A stretch of 64,000 nucleotides of DNA from Triatoma infestans (lineage: Eukaryota; Arthropoda; Insecta; Hemiptera; Reduviidae): positions 1-64,000 of the forward strand of contig JAAEAF010002640.1 of assembly GCA_011037195.1 (NCBI GenBank). The letters are read 5' to 3'. Below the pieces are notes generated by a model, which searched no databases, was not told where the DNA came from, and worked only from the letters and a program-made list of their open reading frames with translations. This document shows, one piece after another, positions 11,216 to 22,072 of this stretch. Position 1 is the first letter of the stretch. Each line of letters opens with the position of its first letter. The translations under genes and the position numbers were made by a program.

Positions 11216-11930
11216 CTTTCTCTTACTAATAATAATAGTAAAGAGGAAGTATTGTGGGTCAAATTTTCGAAATTGAGTTTTTACCGGACATACACGTTTT
11301 GAGGTTCCCTGAGTCCAAAAAAGTGGTTTTAGAAAATGGTTTGTATGTGTGCGTCTGTGTGTGAGTGGATGTGTGAAAAGAATATCTCAAACACGAAAAG
11401 TCGCAGGAAGCTCAAACTTGGTATTCCGTTTAGGTACTACCACCGCACCAGACACGAAGTTCTCGGGGAAAATCCATCAACCGGAAGTGCCACTTTACTG
11501 AATGGTTTTTTTCAATTTTTGTGATTTTCTCACAAATAACTTCAACGATTTTCTTGAAACTCAGTATATTAACTAACATACAAAAAGCTACAGCTATTAT
11601 TTGTAACATTTCTCCGGGAAAATTCATTTAAGTGTATATTTGGTGAAGAAGTAGGATTATGTTTTCCTCTAATGTGCTATTTCAATTCAACAATGGGCTA
11701 TACAATTCTGTCAACTACATAATATTAATTAGAATTATATAAGTTGCCAAAATTCCCAGTTTAAAGAAAATCAGTTTATCGTTAGTACGACTTTACGGAA
11801 TAGGTTTTTTATTTTTTTGTGATTTTCTCCATAAAAATGCCGACAGTTTGAAACACTGATAAGAATTGTAATTGTAAATAAAATTTGCCATTTCGCAGTA
11901 AGAGGAGGTCGTGTGAATTCAATTCAATAG
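11215..11930 (+). repeat. Dispersed repeat DR, second plus-strand copy in tandem
   Basis: Shows the same order of landmarks as the copy just upstream: ctttctcttact...agaggaagtattg, gaggttccctgagtcc, tctcaaacacgaaaag, ccatcaaccggaagtgccac, ctacagctattatttgtaac. It ends near agtaagaggaggtcgtgtg. Tandem placement of two copies suggests DR can multiply locally as well as disperse. Confidence 0.75.
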
Positions 11931-11999
11931 CCCTATTCTCCAGACAAACTCCTCCATCCAAATGCATTTCCAAATTATTTATGTAAAGGGATTGGAATT

Positions 12000-13090
12000 A
12001 ATTATCGAATCTTAGGAATTTCTCACCAGATTAGCTACATTAACTTCTGCACCAATATAATTTTCAGATAAAAGCTGCAATGTGCAAACCCTATTATTAA
12101 AGTCCCCTATCAAGACAATATTTAAATGTTGATTTTCAAAAACAAGATTAAACAAATTCCGAAAATCTAGATCCCAACTACTGCAATTTAGATACACCGG
12201 ACATATACAGATACAACTTTATTTTTAACGAAATTATATCATTACTTTTACAAAAAAAAAAAAAATTTTTTTAACTATACCTTTTAAATTTATGCCATAA
12301 AGGGACGCCCCTAATGCTCTTCCATATTTCGAATCTCTTTTTGTCACGTCAAATATCTCAATGTCGATTGCCATTCCTCTTGATCCTTCGCCTCCACGAA
12401 TGTTTCGTGAAGTAGAATCAGGTATATCCGAATTTTTAAAGGTGGTTTTGAAATCCAATTTATTTTTTTTGCTTTTCATGCCGTGAAAACTGTACACCAA
12501 CATGTCCAGTGGCTTATCCTTTTGAGATTGCTTTCCATCGTTAAGAAAGATTTTTTCTGTTCCACTGTCTGTGTTCTTTTCTCACGGCGGGTGAGGTGAA
12601 TAACTAAACTGCTCTAATCTTGACTTCAACAAGGCTTTATCTACATCAGAATTACTTTTTTTATGACGCTGTTCCTTCTTATTTCTTACAATCGATGTTT
12701 CACATTGTTTGGGGGATGAATCAAATAGCATCCGTTTTATAATTTGATTGTTCATTGTTTGTTGACCATCTTTAATTATCTATCAATCTATTATATTTGG
12801 TTGTTGCATACTTCTTCTACTTTTCTAGCTTCTATCAATTTTGGACGAAAAGCTTTGCGAATTTCTGCCACGTCCTTTGGAAAATCTTTTGAAATTGATT
12901 TCCTAGTTTCTTTTAATTTAAAACATTTTTTTAGAATAATTAATTTTGTGCGAAATTGACATTGAAAATAGATCGAGCTACATTCTCGTTATATTCATGT
13001 CTTGTTGATTAAGCAATTCAATAAATTTTGATGTATCCAAAGCAGAAAAAGTTCGTATAATAATTTTTATTATATTGTAAGCGCTCAATA
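12000..13090 (-). mobile_element. LINE remnant (endonuclease and preceding ORF), broken
   Basis: On the minus strand, 12503-12240 reads RGGEGSRGMAIDI, resembling the GGGxA stretch of LINE endonucleases. Piece 12197-12012 reads LNIVLIGDFNNRV, the GDFN catalytic motif. An A-run near 12250 separates them. Upstream (12540-13090) is a broken charged, coiled-coil-like region consistent with an ORF1 end. Clade is unclear, and no RT is present. Confidence is moderate because the motifs are short. Confidence 0.6.
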
Positions 13091-13435
13091 ATCCCAATGA
13101 CAATACAAATAATAAATGAATAATTCTGGTTGCAAAAACAATAATGAATTCTACCTACATACACAGATCCCCACCACAAATACTCCACTCTAAACTGTTT
13201 CTAGTTAGAAGTTTCAAACCTTTTTTAAACAAATTATTTCAAGCTCAACTAGCTGCCAAACGGCTCGATAAAAAATTAAGAAATTTTAACACAGCCACCA
13301 GATGCCATTATTTTTTGTCTGCAAATTTTCAAAATAAAGTAACGTTTTTAAGCCTTTTTGAAAAGAAACCTTTTGAGAGAGATGTTCACTAGAGAACAGC
13401 TTTAACAACACTCCGAGAAAGTAATAGTTAACTAT
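13090..13435. other. Unassigned, short ORF on plus strand
   Basis: An 82-residue open stretch (13144-13392, plus) is basic and phenylalanine-rich with no family motif. It could be chance. Nothing else is seen. Confidence 0.3.
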
Positions 13436-13860
13436 GAGAGACATTTTCCATGGTAGCCTGCTTCATTTTGTGATCATCGACCGGTTCGGGGTTCGCCCAT
13501 CTTCAGGATGCGTTTTTCAGACAGTGTGACAACACAGATTTGCTCTGTCAAGTCTGTCACCCCCTAAGTTGGAGACCCCTCTCCAGCCCTGTCCTTTAGT
13601 TGAACTTTGGAATCTGGGGAGGCTCCTAGGTGGTCGGTTAAGAGCACCTCCCATCAGAGCACCCTCTCGAGTCCTGTCTGCCTTAATAGACCCGAGAGGC
13701 CTCTGGTTGACGCTTGCAGGCGCCAGCTTCTCCTCTACTAAGAGGCGATACCTCAGTCATACCAGCCCCTCGCACTGACCCAGAACGTGCAGTGCTGTTT
13801 CGTCTTCTTCCTGACAAAACCTACACTGGCTATCCATTGCCAGGCCCATGCGATGCATGA
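13436..13860 (-). mobile_element. LINE 3' fragment (C-terminal zinc knuckle) ending in a hammerhead-like motif
   Basis: Minus-strand translation near 13850-13780 gives CRFCQEEDETALHVLGQCEG, a C-x2-C-x7-H-x4-C knuckle found at the C-terminus of many I/R1/Jockey-type LINE polymerases. A GC-rich 3' segment follows to about 13440, unlike the AT-rich surroundings. The extreme end contains the hammerhead-like core listed separately. The upstream RT is absent. Linking the knuckle and the ribozyme-like end in one element is an inference. Confidence 0.6.
13472..13515 (-). ncRNA. Degenerate hammerhead-ribozyme-like motif
   Basis: The minus strand reads CTGAAGA (13506-13500), a GGG-CGAA-CCC hairpin as stem II, then GAACCGGTC, where ACCGGT (13485-13480) is a self-complementary stem III followed by C as the cleavage position. 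Stem I pairs CATC with GATG (4 bp). One A of the invariant GAAA box is missing, so cleavage is doubtful. Confidence 0.5.
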
Positions 13861-14130
13861 ACGAATTTTCCTATTCCTTTCAGAGAATCTCAAAACGTAT
13901 TTCCGGTGGAAAGTCAATTCGAAAATCCGACAAGATCGGATATCAGGAGGCAAAAACTGATATTCTGAATGCATAATATCAGTTATCAATCAAAATATAT
14001 AGGAAGCATCAGTCAAAATCCTTCAGTTGGAAGTGACTATTTTGTTAAATGGATTTTTTTTTAGTGTTTCCGATTTCTTGGAAAAAGCTTCCGAGATATG
14101 GCATTTATGTTGTGCAGATCAAGTTCGTTT
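13860..14130. repeat. Two short DR fragments
   Basis: About 13865-13950 is a minus-strand DR edge (tctcaaaacgtatttccggtgg) and 14000-14120 a plus-strand DR middle (cagttggaagtgac, gattttctt-like blocks). Both are truncated. Confidence 0.5.
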
Positions 14131-14265
14131 TTCACTTTTTCTCACTCCTCGTAGTAAGGAAGTGTTGCGATCGTGTCAGATTTTTGAAACTGAGTTCATG
14201 TATCGGAAATACATGATTGAGTCCCCTGAAAAGCGAAAAAAATGTTTTTAACGAATGGTCTGTGC

Positions 14266-14306
<41 letters not shown>

Positions 14307-15170
14307 ATCTTAAAAACGAAGAGTCTAAGGAAGCACAAATTTGTTATATTCCGTTTAGACACTACAACCGCATCAGACACCAAGATTCCGGGCAAAATTC
14401 ATCAACCGGAAGTGCGATTTCCCTGAATGGTTTCTTCCAGTTTTTTGCGATTCCCAAAACGTCTCCAACGATGATTTTCTTTATAATTCCTCTGCTATCT
14501 CACAAAAAAAACCTAACACTTTTATTTGAAACATTTTCACTTTTATTTGGGAAAATTGAGTAGTGTTATGGTTGCTTTTAGAGTGCCACTTTGTGGTATA
14601 ATAGTATAATATACGGTTTTACCATCTACATAATATTACTACACATTAGAAGCATGGATAGAATTTCAAATTGGAAGAAAATTGGTTAACAGGAAGTGCG
14701 ACTTTTACAGAATAGGTTTTTGAATGTTTTGGAATTTTCTCGAAGATGGCGGACAACGATTTTCTGCAAACATGGAATGGCTTGCTGCATGGATATAAAC
14801 GTATCATTTATGTGTGGAACATTTTTCTGAAAGAAATTATTATGGCTAGTTGTGCGGAATTTGGGGCGTTAATTTCAAATGTTATATGTAGTTGTTCAGT
14901 GTTCTTAGAGCGCTCTCATAATAATCACCACTTCTCTACCTGTCAAGTAGCATAGTTGGTACTTATATCCCCCACCACCTCTATATTTATGTGATCACAA
15001 ATATGTAAAATTTGAGTTTAAAGGAAATTTGTCATTATATATTATATATATATACTATATAATATATATAATATAAAAGTGTGTTAAATGGCGTAAGAGA
15101 AAGTTGTCTGTGTATGTGTCACACCAAATTTTGTTATCGTCATTTTCTGAATAAAGACACCAACGGGTTT
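14130..15170 (+). repeat. Dispersed repeat DR, plus-strand copy with GT microsatellite
   Basis: Starts ctcactcctcgtagtaaggaagtg and carries all DR landmarks: gagttcatgtatcgg, gagtcccctg, caccaagattccgggc, caaccggaagtgcgattt, aaaattggttaacagg. The tail is near 15080-15130 (gtaagagaaagttgtctgtg). A GT run (about 14264-14302) has expanded at the position where other copies have short tgtg or tctg repeats. A TA-rich microsatellite (15035-15075) lies in the second half. Confidence 0.7.
14264..14303. repeat. (GT)n microsatellite
   Basis: About 18 uninterrupted GT units inside a DR copy. Open frames across it are low-complexity artefacts. Confidence 0.9.
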
Positions 15171-17080
15171 CTTTAGAATTGGAATACTAAGTACACTTAT
15201 CCGGTCAATCGCATTAGATTTAATTCCAATTCCAATTGAATAGAATTGCAATTACATTCGATTCCGAGAAAATTGATTTAATCGGAATTTTACGGGAGCT
15301 GGGAGTCCTTGTTTTCTAAAAAAATGCCGTTTTACTGCAGTTTTGGTTCTTGTACGTATTTATCATAAAGTCAATTAAATTTTTAGTAAATGCTTTTAAA
15401 TTATATCGCCATTTTGGCTGCGTTATAACAGCCTGCCCATCCAAGTCTAAAGCTATTATCAATAGTCCTCCAGCAAGGCATGACCTACATTCCAGTCACA
15501 ACTGTTCAATATTATTTACTACAGATGCTGATCCAATCAGCTAGAATAATAGCAGTCTGATCATTGCTACAATCCCACCAGACCTTCTAACACCAGTGTA
15601 AATGCATATTTTTTTTTTAAGATGCGCGCGCAAACAATTTATATCCAAAACCAGTCAATTTTCCCAAATTATCCAATTATTTTCATTTGTTCTGGTAATT
15701 TCTCTCAGCTACAATGTTTCCAGTTTTCCATAATCATTGAATATTATTTTCAATGTGATTGTTCAGCTGGAAAATTGTAACCAAAGAATTATTCCTAAAT
15801 ATACTAGAGGACATCTTGTAATGGGTGAAAATATGTCAGCATATTTTGGTATAATTTAGCCATAGATAATGTTGTACTACTGATACATTTCCAATACGGT
15901 CTTCAGTAAGTATGTTGCCCAAGGATGGCGGTTGATTTGGGTGTGGGGGAGGAGGAGGGAGAACGTCTCAGCAGCTATACGGAGATAGCTATGGTAGCCT
16001 GATGCGACCAACCCTGGATTACATTCAGGTTTGGTTCCAGCCGATGTTGGCCAGCATTGTAAGTAAAGTCAGAAAGCTGCAGTTAGTACGATGGTAGAAT
16101 GACGGTTGACCAACAACGAAATGAGAACATGTGAAAAGGGTACTGTTGTGTATTGACTTTTCAACGAATTTACTGATTAACGAGAGAATATAAAACTAAT
16201 TTGAACTGACAAAATAAAACTGATTAATGATTGTAAAATGACCTAGCAAATCGTAATGATGATTGGTTGGTAGCGTGATGAATTTAGTTTAGCGTTGATG
16301 CTCTGCGTCCCTCGAAGAGTGATATGCCTAGTTAGAAACTCTTGCTTGTTTTGCCGATGGCCAGCTAGTGTGCCTGGCTTGGAACCTTAAATGGCTACAA
16401 TATGTGTATGCTATCGGTTGAAGCCTACTTGTAGTAGGCGTAACACAGAGAGTGTAATGCGTATTTGACTGTGCTTGAAGGTTCAGTAGTGGTGCCTTGA
16501 TGCGGTTGCTAATAGAACTATTGAGTCTAGCTTTTGTGTGCAGAATCTGCTGGCGATTGGATCCATTACATTAGGTCTCGGGGTTGTGAATACCGGAAGT
16601 CACGGCGGTGGAAGCCGTGTGTTTTGACCATGTTTTGTTATGTTTTCTCCCCTCTTAAAGATGGCGCTTGCTATTCTATGGTTTGGATAGATAGATTTTG
16701 GAGCAAGTGGCTAAAATGACGTCCGTTACGACCTAGAAGATCTATTGTTGTTCGCTCATATTTCACTATCTGTGAGTGTACAAATTGTGTAGTGTGTTGT
16801 GAACGAGTATTTCCGGTAGGCAGGCTAGGACAGAGTTGCATCCATCAGCTAATCAGCAGACCCTCTATGAATTGCGATGACTTGTGAAGAAGTGACTACT
16901 GGGAGAAGTCAGTGAGATGCTCTATACTTTACAAATGCGTCATGGGTCATTTAAATTCAGCTTACCTTGATGTTCGTGGGGACATCCCAACGGGGTATTC
17001 CACCCACAAATTGAGAGTAATTGAGACCAGTACACTCATTGTGACAAAATCTAGCTCAACACCACATATACTCACTTCCT
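15170..17080. other. Unassigned region
   Basis: No coding family is recognised. Around 15965-16045 is a tRNA-like pair of promoter boxes (ggtagcctgatgcg about 40 bp before ggtttggttccag) that could be an old SINE, but the match to the B box is poor. The stretch 16320-16900 is less AT-rich and could contain untranslated or exon sequence, though no splice-supported frame was found. Confidence 0.3.
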
Positions 17081-17085
17081 CTACA

Positions 17086-17349
17086 TTACCACACATTCAA
17101 ATATTTGCACGTAATATGTACAATTGCTGTGAAATAATATAATATAGTGTTTTGTGAGATTATGGTTAAACCTGAGTCGCAATATAGTTGTATAATAATG
17201 CCTTTCTCCTTCCATTGCGACAACCATAGCTTTTTGGGGATTCGTAGTTGTATGTCGGCGTAATATCTAGCTTTATTTTTCTTTTCCCGATCATACAACT
17301 CTTGCCGTGCAAAACACTTACAAAATAACTGAATTAAATTGATCAACAA
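17086..17349 (-). repeat. Coding-like dispersed segment, copy 1
   Basis: An 87-residue frame contains ELYDREKKNKARYYADIQLR and KKLWLSQWKEKGIIIQLYCD. The nucleotide block from about 17155 to 17310 is repeated at about 22073-22225 with the same order (gagattatggttaaacct, cctttctccttccattgcgaca, cggcgtaatatc, cttttcccgatcatacaac). Conservation of a reading frame suggests a mobile or duplicated gene segment. No family is recognised. Confidence 0.45.
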
Positions 17350-18470
17350 AGATTTATTTGCGTTGTATGTATTTGTAAAGACAAGGGTAAAATAAGATCT
17401 TTTATGGAATGTATGTAATGTTTATACAAGTGTGCTACTAATTGTATAGCTGAGCAGTTTCCCATACTTCTTCTTGAGCTCAAGGGAAGTTTGCTTATAG
17501 ATGGGGATTTCCGTTCCTAGGACAGCAGTTAAACGCTGGTTTACCGTATCACCACGCAGATCCAAAGCAAACCACAGTAGTTGGTGTTGTACACATCGTT
17601 ATCGATCTATTGCACTGATGTTCCATTGGTTAAATGGAATTCATTGAATGTTGACATGACAACCCAATGTTGTCTACGTGCCCCGCACAAATATTAACCA
17701 TCACATATGCAATTTGATGACGAGTAAAAACAAATGCCAGTGGTGCCTAAATTAATGTGCTCCTGCTCAGTACCCGCTGTTTTATCATTACCACGTAACA
17801 TACTATCTGTTTCATGGAAGCACCGGTGATCGTACAAACAGTTAACGATTGACAAAACAGTCGAGGCGGTCGATGTAGTACCGGCTGAGGTGGTGCCGGC
17901 GATACAACATAGTACGGCTGTTAAAAGAGAGTGGAGGAGGCCACTCTACTAATGATCTTCCAAACATTTTGTTCCTGTTAATTATAACCTTAACCATGGT
18001 AACCTCACCATCCTACTTTTGTACGCTTCTCTTTCACTCTGAATCTTAGTTCACCTTTATTTTTTTTGACATCCAGCTCATCAATCATAGATCTTCAAGT
18101 AAAAAAAAAGTTACTAATGAAAGCAGCAGGAGGTCTACGGTCGTCATTCTTCTGAAGACATCGAACTCCATTGTAGCAAATAACACTTGTTACAGTTTGT
18201 AACATAACCTTTACTATAACCAGGGTCGTTTACCTTAGAAACTTTAATACTGTCTTTTTATGCGCATAGTTCAGCGCATTCTGTAGCTTACTTGTTGAAT
18301 ATAGGGCGTGGGTCATCTTGATTATAACACCCATTTTCAGTAAATAAGTAGAATTTTTTACTTTCGTAATCTTCCTTAATATTGTATGCAGATATCAAAT
18401 AAGAAAATATAATTGAATTTTTTTCGAATTGCGAATACCATACCTATTTTCTTCAATGCTGATGAATCAC
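17350..18470. other. Unassigned region
   Basis: No coding or repeat signature beyond short AT tracts. A moderately GC-balanced part (17500-17950) shows no frame with family motifs. Confidence 0.3.
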
Positions 18471-18764
18471 GATATTTTCTTTACTTCCGGTTACAGCTGG
18501 AAAGAGAAAGTATTGCGATCGTGTCAAATTTTCGATATTGAGATGTCATCGGATGTAGATGTTTTGAGGTCCCATGAGTGCGAAAAGGTGTTTTCTTAAA
18601 AATTGGTCAGCGTATGTGTGCAGGTATGTGAACAGCACAGCTCAAAAACGAAAAATCGCTGAAAGTTCAAACTTGACATTTCTTTTGGGTATCACAGTGG
18701 GTTAAGTAGGAAGTTATCTAAAAAACATTTGAGTTTCTGGGTTGAGACCGCGCCAATGTTTGCC

Positions 18765-18820
18765 AAAAAACCGACGTTTCGCCCCTCTTGCAATATGCCT
18801 CTTCAGGGTCATTGCCTTAT
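18765..18820 (-). ncRNA. Hammerhead-like motif, left arm
   Basis: The minus strand reads GACC-CTGAAGA, a weak stem II, GAAACGTC, then GGTT. The CTGANGA and GAAA boxes are intact. Stem I (GACC/GGTT) pairs, stem III is the self-complementary ACGT, and the cleavage position is C. Stem II (about 18788-18806) is poorly paired, so activity is uncertain. Confidence 0.5.
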
Positions 18821-18834
18821 TAGCTTTCAAGGTG

Positions 18835-18890
18835 TAATGACCTGAAGAGGCACATTGCAACATGGGCGGAACGTCTGTTTTCGGCAAACC
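18835..18890 (+). ncRNA. Hammerhead-like motif, right arm (degenerate)
   Basis: CTGAAGA at 18842-18848 is followed by ggaacgtc near 18868. One A of the GAAA box has been lost or altered, and stem II is weak. Probably inactive. Confidence 0.4.
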
Positions 18891-19419
18891 ATGACGCGAT
18901 CTGACCCTAGAAACTCAAGTGTTTTTCATGAAAATGGCCGCAGAAACCTAGGAAGTTATCTGTAAAAATTCCTCAACCGGAAGTACCACTTTATTGACTG
19001 GTTTTGCGATTTTCTCGAAAACGGCTCCAACAATTTTACTTTATACCAACTCCACATACAAAGAGCTACAACTTTTATTTGAAACATTTCTTCGGGAAAA
19101 TTCATTTAAGTGTGCTTTTGGCGGAGGAGGAGTGCTATGTTTTCTCTATAGTGCTATCTTAGTTTATTATATAATCCTATCATCTAAAGCATATTAGAAT
19201 TAAGTATGTTGTTGAAATTCCGACTTTGAAACAAAAACTATGGACCAGAAGTACATTTTGACTGAACAGATTTTTTGTTTTCTCTGATTTTGTCCATGAA
19301 GACATCAAGGCGGGTTCCATTAAACTTGGATTACTAACTATGTTAATGAAGATTCTCGACCGATCTAATAACAACTAAAGGAGATCTCGAGGAGCGGTCA
19401 ATAAAATGTACACTTTTTT

Positions 19420-19480
19420 TTAAATCTTTTCCAACGTTTCGACAAATTTATTGTCTTCTTCAGGGATAAAGATAAAAAAA
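19420..19480 (-). ncRNA. Hammerhead ribozyme candidate, left arm
   Basis: Mirror copy of the right-arm motif on the minus strand: CTGAAGA (19463-19457), stem II GACAA-TAAAT-TTGTC, GAAAC (19440-19436), ACGT and T. The single base difference between the arms falls in the stem II loop, leaving the helix intact. Confidence 0.7.
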
Positions 19481-19607
19481 ATGTTAATCGGTGTTGGATA
19501 TATTTTTCTGATGATGTAGCTCATACAGTTAGTAACTCTCTCTGTTTATTACATAATTTGAGTTTAGTTTGTTTTATGGAAAATATATCCAACACCGATT
19601 AACATTT

Positions 19608-19668
19608 TTTTTATCTTTATCCCTGAAGAAGACAATAAACTTGTCGAAACGTTGGAAAAGATTTAAAA
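19608..19668 (+). ncRNA. Hammerhead ribozyme candidate, right arm
   Basis: CTGAAGA (19623-19629), stem II GACAA-TAAAC-TTGTC with 5 perfect pairs, GAAAC (19646-19650), stem III ACGT (self-complementary, so a dimer could form) and T at the cleavage position. Stem I pairs TCC with GGA, then has an internal loop, then ATCT with AGAT, and further T/A-rich pairing outside. All invariant core residues are met. This is the best candidate in the window. Confidence 0.7.
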
Positions 19669-19984
19669 AAAAGTGTACATTTTATTGACCGCTCCTCGAG
19701 ATCTCCTTTAGTTATTACTAACTATACATACAGAGACCTTGAAACTTTTCTTTGAAACTTTTTCTGAGAAAATTTTTTTAAAGAAGATTTTGGTGGTTGG
19801 GGGGGGGGTTATGCTTTCCTCAAGAAATCGCTTTATTAAGTTTGGATTGTCACATTGTATAAATTGAAGAGATTCAAACATACAATAATAATTTGTAATT
19901 TGTAGAAAATAAGCACTGGAGTAAAAGAAAGTAGCGTGCACGGTTCGCACCAGATTTTCTTCCATTTTGAGATACTTTGTACTT

Positions 19985-22070
19985 ATAAATAATGTAAAGC
20001 CGTGTGAATAAGTCCATAAAATATTGCAGGAATAGATCTGTATTATTGGTAACAGTATTTAGATCATAAATATTAAGAAAGAAAGATGTAAGTGACTAAC
20101 AAACCGACAGAATGATGTCAACTTGCTTAAAAAACTGCAGTTGCTTGTAGAATGTTACCACAAACCACATCCTCTGTAGTTTTATGTAGTTTGTAGCAGT
20201 CGGGCCCTCCTCCTGCCTACAGAGTGCACTGCTATCGCCACTCAGTCACACTGTATATGACTTTCAAATATATATCCACGGATAACTAGATCATAAAACA
20301 TGATCAGTTAGGGGTGGTCTTTCATTCCCCATACCGCTGTTGCCACCATTACAGATTACGAATGTTTATGTTGGGGTTCTCAAAAAAATAAACATATATA
20401 AATATACAGTCGAGGAAAAAAACACAATTTATTCTCAAATTAAACAATAAAACTTGCATATTAAGTGAATCAAAACATTAGGCACATACCGATTAGTAAA
20501 ACACAAAAAAAACAAGGATGATAGTAAGAACGTAAACAACACGACCCACGAAATCATGTGACTCAAAAAAAAGAAATATTCTTTTTCCAAACATTAAAAC
20601 AAATCGATATATAATCATACATCGATAGCGGCTATAATTCTCAACAGTTTACTCTTGACAATTATATCTTGTAATTATGTACATATATTTTGAGGTGGAA
20701 AACTCATCGACGATTTTCTTTAAAGTTTAGTATACTTGAGTATATAATATTTAGGCCTGGATCTTGTTTTCATAATATCAAGGACAATTACATTTTTATA
20801 GATGAAAACTGCAGAATGAGATGGTTGTGATATGTGAATATTGTGATGGCTGCAATGGTTGGACTGGCTGTGTAACACAATCTGATTTGGAATGTTCACA
20901 CCATTTTCTCCTACTGCCAGTACCAAAATTCCAAATGACAAATTTTCTTCACACTTGGAGTTTTCACTCCATGTGGGTTTATTGAATGTGTGGAGGGGTC
21001 CGCAATAGTGCTGGATAACATCTGGGATTTTATCCAATCGAGGTATGCATATTTTTGATGTTGCTGACCAGTTTCGCATTTACCGTCAGAGAAAAGTTAT
21101 CAAGTTCGAGTAGAGAGTTCACTTCAACTTAGTGTTTTATATTGGGAAGAGGGGACAAGATATTTAAGGAGTATACTATACTCAGAATAGATAACATTTG
21201 AAGGCAATGCAAAGTTTAAGGAAAGAGATGATATATAAATAAATAATTAGAGCAAGTCAAAATGTATTCGTTTGTTATTTATCATGCTTGTTTATGTATA
21301 AATGATGATATTAATAATATGTTGAGAGAGACGCCGTATAATTTGTGGTTTTATATTTAAACAGTGGGAGAAAATCGAGTTTAATAAACTAAAAGGATTA
21401 AAGGTTTTTAAACATTAAATTTTTATTTATTTAATTATGTGTTTGTGGTTTTATTACTGACATTAACCAATTCTTATTATTGAGGGCTGGAAAAATCCAA
21501 CATATGGACATTATTGACTACTATTAGCTCTACATGCTGCAACTCAATATGTTGGTGGTAAACAACCAGCCCCATCTTTTCAACTTTTTTTTTTATATAG
21601 TGAGTGTGCATCATCTTCCGCTATCTTCTCCAGGTCTTACTGGAGATAGGGTAATCTTGAACGCTGTATGCTTTCAGCTACAGAGCTCTAAGCTCTTTTT
21701 ATGAAACAACGTATGTGTGCTTGTTCACTGATGTCTGTCATATTACTTTTGTTCTGTCTTTAAAAATATTTTTCTATGTTTGAGGTGTCTGGTGGAGGTA
21801 AAATGTGATTTTACTACCTATTGTCATGGAGTTATTCTTTTGCTTCTTCATCCTATATTTTTATTTATTTCTAGTAATGAAGTTATAAATACATCGTAGC
21901 GCTTCTGTTTTCATTGTAGCTACAATAGATTTAATGCTTCAAGGGCATACAGATAGACTTTTTGCGGCTTTTGTTTATCTACTGCAACTAAAGATTACAT
22001 GGTTGGCGTAGCCATCTCCGCTACCGCAGTCACATTGTGGCAGTCACTTTAATTTATTTAGACGCGGTTT
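19985..22070. other. Unassigned region
   Basis: Mostly AT-rich. The minus-strand ORF 20720-21079 is listed separately. The stretch 20195-20260 is locally GC-rich. No repeat family, RNA gene or conserved protein motif could be recognised. Confidence 0.3.
20720..21079 (-). CDS. Hypothetical ORF of 119 codons
   Basis: An ATG-initiated frame includes PRLDKIPDVIQHYCGPLHTF and a stretch rich in Ser, His and Asn. Its composition is more balanced than most chance ORFs of this AT-rich window and it has no low-complexity runs. No family is recognised, no signal peptide or membrane segment is obvious, and no splice or polyA context was confirmed. It may be an exon, a repeat-derived frame or chance. Confidence 0.2.
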   Translation of the reverse strand: MRNWSATSKICIPRLDKIPDVIQHYCGPLHTFNKPTWSENSKCEENLSFGILVLAVGENGVNIPNQIVLHSQSNHCSHHNIHISQPSHSAVFIYKNVIVLDIMKTRSRPKYYILKYTKL

Positions 22071-22072
22071 CG

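Larger units (their letters stand above)
18720..18948. mobile_element. Palindromic hammerhead-containing insertion, 229 bp, 13-bp target duplication
   Basis: TAGGAAGTTATCT is present at 18707-18719 and 18949-18961, bounding a foreign block in DR. The block is a large imperfect inverted repeat: left arm 'ttgagtttctgggttgagaccgcg ... gccaaaaaaccgacgtttcg', right arm its complement ending 'gaccctagaaactcaag'. Each arm contains a CTGAAGA core and a downstream GAACGTC or GAAACGTC box. No coding sequence. The variable-length duplication fits target-primed retrotransposition of a Penelope-type nonautonomous unit (inference). Confidence 0.65.
19342..19713. mobile_element. Inverted-repeat hammerhead insertion, 372 bp, 12-bp target duplication
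   Basis: ATTACTAACTAT occurs at 19330-19341 and 19714-19725 in an otherwise normal DR copy. Inside, two arms of about 134 bp (19373-19506 and 19580-19713) are inverted repeats with only one or two differences, separated by about 73 bp. Each arm contains a complete hammerhead-like core. The insert has no ORF. Near identity of the arms implies recent formation or continued gene conversion. The structure resembles inverted pLTR arrangements of Penelope-like elements (inference). Confidence 0.75.
18470..19985 (+). repeat. Dispersed repeat DR, plus-strand copy carrying two insertions
   Basis: Landmarks run in order: ggaaagagaaagtattgcgatcgtg, gatgttttgaggtccc, cagctcaaaaacgaaaaatcgc, [insertion 18720-18948], cctcaaccggaagtaccac, gcggaggaggagtgc, then the second half to [insertion 19342-19713], and a final block with a G9 run at 19800 and a tail near 19925. 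Both insertions have exact target duplications, so the uninterrupted DR sequence can be read on each side. Confidence 0.8.

Noticed and set aside
14132..14563. Overlapping ORFs rich in Val/Cys and Thr/His
   Set aside because: They read through the GT microsatellite inside a DR copy and have no other support.
15960..16060. tRNA gene or SINE
   Set aside because: A-box and B-box-like words are present, but the B box is a poor match and no cloverleaf could be folded by eye. Mentioned only in the region note.
18148..18170. CTGAAGACATCGAAC as a hammerhead core
   Set aside because: Only 3 bases available for stem II and no pairing for stem I.
19507..19520. CTGATGA in the spacer of the inverted repeat as another ribozyme
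   Set aside because: No GAAA box or stem II follows within a suitable distance.
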